Shown: piece after piece, positions 60,007 through 64,000 of the stretch
Layout of the letters: each line of letters opens with the position of its first letter
How positions within the stretch are numbered: the first letter of the stretch is position 1
Assembly: GCA_015698045.1 (NCBI GenBank)
Contig: BLAL01000196.1
Location: forward strand, 744,001-808,000
Length of the DNA stretch: 64,000 bases
Direction of reading: 5' to 3'
DNA from: Rhizophagus clarus
Taxonomy: Eukaryota > Glomeromycota > Glomeromycetes > Glomerales > Glomeraceae
Notes under the pieces: model-generated
Seen by the model: the letters and a program-made list of their open reading frames with translations, nothing else
Database searches by the model: none
Told to the model about the DNA's origin: nothing
Made by a program: the position numbers and the translations under genes

Positions 60007-60935
60007 TTATTTCACATATTTGTTCATAAATTTACGGTGGAAATCACTGCGTAAAGTATCATTAATAAACCGTTTTTTTGGTTTATCATCGACTCCACGT
60101 GCTTGATTTTTGAAAATTACATCGTCATCCCACCTAAAAATAAAGGTCAATGTAAGGATTTACCACACGAATTTATTAAAAAATTAAATTTACCTTCGCT
60201 TAACACTGAAATCTTTATTAAGAAGAGGATTTCCGGTTAAAGCTTCTTCTTGCTTTTTTCTTTCATCTGCCTCTAACTTTTCGAGTTCCTTTGAAAATTA
60301 AAAAATTCGTGAATAAGTTAAAGAATTAATTTTATAACAATTTAGATAGGATCAGAAAATAACCTGTCGTTCTTTTTCTTCTGCACGTTCCTTTCTAATC
60401 TTCTCCAATTCATGCTGTAAAGCTAGCGCGTCATCTTCGTCGTCTAAATCTTCACTGAGAAAAATAAACATTATTTCAGCTCCGTTGGATATCATAAAAT
60501 TAATTAAAATTACCACTTATTATACCTGTCACTATCCTCATCAGTATCATCGTCATCGCTATCATCCTTATCAGCGGCTTCTAATAATAACCTTCGACGT
60601 TTTTCTGCCAATTGTTCTTCAGTGGCAGACTCATCATCATAAGTTCTTTTTTGTTTTGACCCAAAGTGTTCTCTTTCGGCTTTTAAGAGTTCTTCTTTAA
60701 GATCTATTTTTTCAAGTTCTTCTTTTGTGAGTTGCCCTGTTTGTCTTTATGGAAAGTGAGACCAGTAAGAGACTAGTAAGAAACAGGTTAAAACGGCGAT
60801 ACTGCAAGTAATATCTATTTACCTGTACTTAAGTTTGGTGTGTGCTGCAAGATCTCGAGAACTATACTGTAACGTTGGAGCCTTACTATCGTAACCCCTA
60901 GCAGGATCAAATGTCGGCCTAGCAGCTGTAGTCAT
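60007..60935 (-). CDS. CWC15: Pre-mRNA-splicing factor CWC15
   Basis: Five exons: 60935-60823, 60744-60526, 60454-60364, 60288-60194 and 60133-60007. Phases close to give 214 aa (human 229). The start [18 protein letters not shown] and [19 protein letters not shown] are the CWC15 signature. The middle is a long acidic/coiled segment ([13 protein letters not shown], then [14 protein letters not shown]). The C-terminus [27 protein letters not shown], with [15 protein letters not shown], is also diagnostic. CWC15 is part of the Prp19/NTC-associated spliceosome complex in the nucleus. Confidence 0.97.
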
Positions 60936-62820
60936 TTTTACGGTTCACAAAATTCAATGTTTCTCTTTAGAAATCTGAGTAATTGGCGTATAAATTTGAT
61001 ATATACTTTCTTCAGTTTTTGTAGAATGGGCTTTGTATAAAAATTAGACGATACGCCGACAACTCCAGAAATTTATAGTAAAACTCACCCACGTGATAAC
61101 AAGTGATAAATAATTAGCGTGACAGTTAGAGATCATTATTGACTTTTTTTTTTATTTTAAACTATTTTTTTTTTAAAAAATTTGTATATTTGTATATAAA
61201 TTATGAAAAAAAGAAATAAAAATTGCTATTAATTTATTTTTTAAATTTAAAAGCAAAAATTAATTTTAAGAAAGTTGGCTTTTTAAAATATTTCAAGAAA
61301 TTTTAGTTTACTTAGCAATTTATATTTCTAAATTAATAAATAACTAGCTATTTTAATTTGTAATTTTTTAGTTTTTTAACAAATTTTTTTTTAAATAATA
61401 GTAAACTCATATTTTTAATATTAAAATATATTAATTTAAAAAATTTATTATTTAATTTTTCTGAAAATTTGTTAATTTAAAAAATAATTAAATTATATTA
61501 TTATTTTAATAATTTTTAGTTATAAAGTCATATAATTATAAATTATAGGATTATAAATTATAAACAAATTTACATAATTTTTTAATATTAACTATTAAAA
61601 TGTAATAATATAATATTAATAATAAATAAAATTTTGTTTAATTTTAAATAAATATATAATACTAATCTAAATTATATTTAAATTATAAAGTCATAAAATT
61701 ATAATATCTTTAAGGGTAGAGTGTATCTACGCCATAACATATATATGATTTTAGACTAAAAAATGTAGATCATCACGTGACCCAGAATGAGCAAAATTTA
61801 TGATTTCTCGCAAACTACCATATGAATTTTGTTAAATACACATTTAAAAAGAGTATAAACATGCGCTTCATTTATTTATTAAAGTGTTTAACCATTTGCT
61901 ATTAGTCTTTTTGAACGTATTTAGACTTTTAAAATCAAATATGACTAATAATAAAAAAATAAAATGGTATTAATAAAAAATTTTATTTGAATAAGTAAAT
62001 GCACAATGATTTTTTGACATAAATATTCTTTTTTATTATACTATTAACTTGTAAGGTTTTATAAGTTTAAAGTTAATTTGAAGATATGTTCTCTAGGTGA
62101 TTCGCAACTTACCATAGGAGATTCGCAACTTAATGACGACTTCATAGTGTAATATTTCATTATAAGCCTTATTTGTATTATACTTTACTAAAGTTTATTT
62201 GAAAGACAGAAACTCTAGCTTTCTAAAGAATACTTTTAAACAGTTTTTCATAAAATATTGAGTGAGTTTTCCTTGTAGCGAAGTAAAAAAAAAAAATGAT
62301 TTTTTTTTTTAGCCATATGATCAGCCATGTCGATCCCTCTACCCTTAAAATAATCAAATAAATTATAATCAATTATTTAAATTATATAAATTATAAATAA
62401 TTATAAATAATTATATATTAACACTATTTAAATTTAATTTTTAAAATGCAATATATTTAAATTTTATGGAATTTTACTAATTTTTATAGTTAATTTTTTA
62501 ACATTATAATACAATTTATTTATTTATTTTTAATAACTTTAAATTAATTTTATTTTACTTTTTTTTTTATTTTTTTATTTAAATATATAAAAATCAACAA
62601 AAAATATTAAAATCAAAAATAAGATTAAAAAGTAATTATAGAATCCCAAACTATATATAAATAGGTCAGGAGTTAAATTTGCTTATTGATCATATAAAAT
62701 TTTTAAAAAATTGCTCATTTCAAAAGTATTTTTGCAAATTTCTTATCCTATATATCCCTGTTTTTAAAAAATCTACTAATTGGATTTTGTTAAAATTTAT
62801 ATCATTAGATTTATCTCAAT
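60936..62820. other. AT-rich intergenic DNA upstream of an hAT element
   Basis: No supported gene. Extremely AT-rich at 61140-61700 and 62340-62660. The short frame at 62679-62969 only reflects the transposon end. Confidence 0.55.
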
Positions 62821-62832
62821 TAAGGTTGCTTG

Positions 62833-63021
62833 CCGAAACTAGTAAATTTCGGCATACCGAAACTGCCGAAACTGGCGAAACTAGGTTTCGGCAAGCAGCC
62901 AAAAATGCCGAAATGCCGAAACTGCCGAAACTGCCGAAATGCCGAAACAGTTTCGGCATTTTGGCATAGTTTCGGCATAATATATATTAATACTTTAATA
63001 TAGTTTCGGCATAGTTTCATT
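62833..63021. repeat. Subterminal CCGAAAC repeat cluster of the hAT element
   Basis: More than ten copies of (G)CCGAAA(C/T) and its complement TTTCGGC, spaced irregularly and CpG-bearing. In hAT elements such as Ac, short subterminal repeats bind the transposase; the same role is inferred here. Confidence 0.75.
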
Positions 63022-63347
63022 TTTCTAATAATGTAATTAGTGTAACAAAATAAAATTCAGCCACCACATGACACACAACCAATCATATCTGACGGTCATT
63101 CAGGAAATGATCTGACATCATTAATATCAAAGATAATCAGTTACTTTTCGTCCTTTAACTCCTTTAACTCCTTTTTTTATTTATCATTTTACTGTTATAA
63201 TCCCCAACTGTTACGGCTATACCTTGAAATTTGAACCAAATCATATGATTATCTGTTATAGATTTTTTAAATTACTTCGTGTTTGCCTTGCATTACTTTT
63301 TTTACTTAAACACGTACAAAATAAAAAAACTTTATACACATTTCAAT

Positions 63348-64000
63348 ATGACCAGCACTTTAGACTTAGAAAAAAATAAAAATAAAGGTGGTAGGCCTCC
63401 CAGCTCTACCTGGGAGGATGCTATTAGAGGAAATCCCGTTGGTTCAGGAAAATATCATGCCACTTGTAAATATTGTAATTTTTCATGGTCACGAGGTGAT
63501 ATATCAAAACTTGAAGAGCACTTTGCGAACCACTGCTCGGAAGCTTCAGGACCCATTGTTAGAAAATATTTGAATAAAATATTAGAGCGTGAAGATAAAG
63601 TTAATAAAAAAAGAAAAATTGTTGGGAGTAATCAGTTAAATATTACAGACTACCATGATTCCACAAAAATTCCTGATGGTAGAGTAACTAGGATTAATCG
63701 TGCCTTGGCTAAATTTTTCGTTGCATGTGGTATTTCATTCCAGATAGTCGAGCACCCTTTTTTTATTAACTTTGTAAAGGAGCTTAATTCTTCGTATGAG
63801 CTGCCAACCAGAGAATTTTTGTCAGATCAGTTACTTGAGCGGGAATTATCAATGGTGAACTCAACTGTCACATCCGTCATTGAAAATGGAGCTAATTTGA
63901 CTTTAGGTTTTTAATACTTTTTTTATACTTTTTTAAAACAATATTCTTAATGTGTTTTTAAGTAATAATATTAATATTAATATAATTTAGCGTTCGATGG
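63348..64000 (+). CDS. hAT-family transposase, 3'-partial
   Basis: Exon 1 is 63348-63906, intron 63907-63990 (GT-AG) and exon 2 from 63991 to the window end. The splice gives ANLTLAFDG, the start of the conserved hAT DGWT region. I chose the Met at 63348 (MTSTLDLEKNKNKGGRPPSS) because upstream codons are AT-rich noise. A BED-type zinc finger follows: CKYCNFSW, then the spacer, then HFANHC. Then comes the conserved segment FVACGISFQIVEHPFFINFV typical of the DUF659/hAT group. No stop or frameshift is seen in the visible part, so this copy could encode active transposase. Confidence 0.88.

Larger units (their letters stand above)
62821..64000 (+). mobile_element. hAT transposon, left part (continues beyond window)
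   Basis: The left end is TAAGGTTGCTTGCCGAAACT, fitting the hAT YARNG start and matching the ends of the element at 47977. Next come about 190 bp of clustered CCGAAAC repeats in both orientations (about 62833-63021), then the transposase gene from 63348. The right end and target duplication lie outside. Confidence 0.85.

Noticed and set aside
62679..63020. Frames on both strands at the hAT left end
   Set aside because: They translate the CCGAAAC subterminal repeats and are not genes.
1..64000. tRNA and rRNA genes
   Set aside because: No cloverleaf with proper A and B boxes or rRNA core sequence was found by eye. A covariance-model scan would be decisive.

Overview
The window looks like nuclear DNA of an arbuscular-mycorrhizal fungus (Glomeromycotina, most like Rhizophagus). 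It is very AT-rich. Its genes have many short introns (about 60-120 nt) with GT-AG ends and CTAAT/TACTAAC-like branch sites. It mixes conserved fungal genes with Crinkler (CRN) effector genes, a kinase with tandem Cys-pair/SDYDL repeats, and decayed Tc1/mariner and hAT transposons. This assignment rests on gene-family content and composition; no marker gene confirms it.

Layout. 1-3.1 kb: a CRN-type effector gene, cut by the window start. 3.2-9.7 kb: a broken fragment of kinase-type repeats, a sparse stretch, then a full kinase gene on the minus strand. 9.7-18 kb: mostly AT-rich intergenic DNA with one secreted-protein gene (12.1-12.9 kb), a SINE-like unit and a non-autonomous Tc1-like element. 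18.2-41.5 kb is the gene-dense core: a triple-KH RNA-binding protein, two secreted or GPI-type surface proteins, tubulin-folding cofactor B, a small LITAF/BRI3-like protein, an orphan multi-pass membrane protein, a BRAP2/Etp1-type ubiquitin ligase, PHO88/SND3, striatin and a borealin-like protein. 42.2-44.5 kb: a CRN pseudogene whose intron carries a small inserted element. 45.5-49.7 kb: a decayed repeat ORF, a dead Tc1 element and a non-autonomous hAT element holding an array of exon-like repeats. 49.7-57 kb: an AT-rich desert with long inverted repeats and small insertions. 57.0-60.9 kb: an LSM14/Scd6 homologue and the splicing factor CWC15. 61-64 kb: more AT-rich DNA, then the left end and transposase exon of an hAT element that shares its terminal sequence with the hAT element at 48 kb.

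Exon joins were derived by hand by matching GT-AG signals with reading phase. Where all phases close (KH protein, TBCB, BRAP2, PHO88, striatin, LSM14, CWC15, borealin-like) the models are strong. The core genes cover mRNA metabolism (KH protein, Scd6, CWC15), protein targeting (PHO88), ubiquitin and STRIPAK signalling, and microtubules and mitosis (TBCB, borealin). The flanks are accessory and transposon-rich. The most unusual structure is the tandem array at 48.25-48.9 kb: five 44-nt exon-like units, each with a 3' splice signal, a donor-like end and usually a TACTAAC-like branch site, carried inside an hAT element with a perfect 8-bp target duplication.
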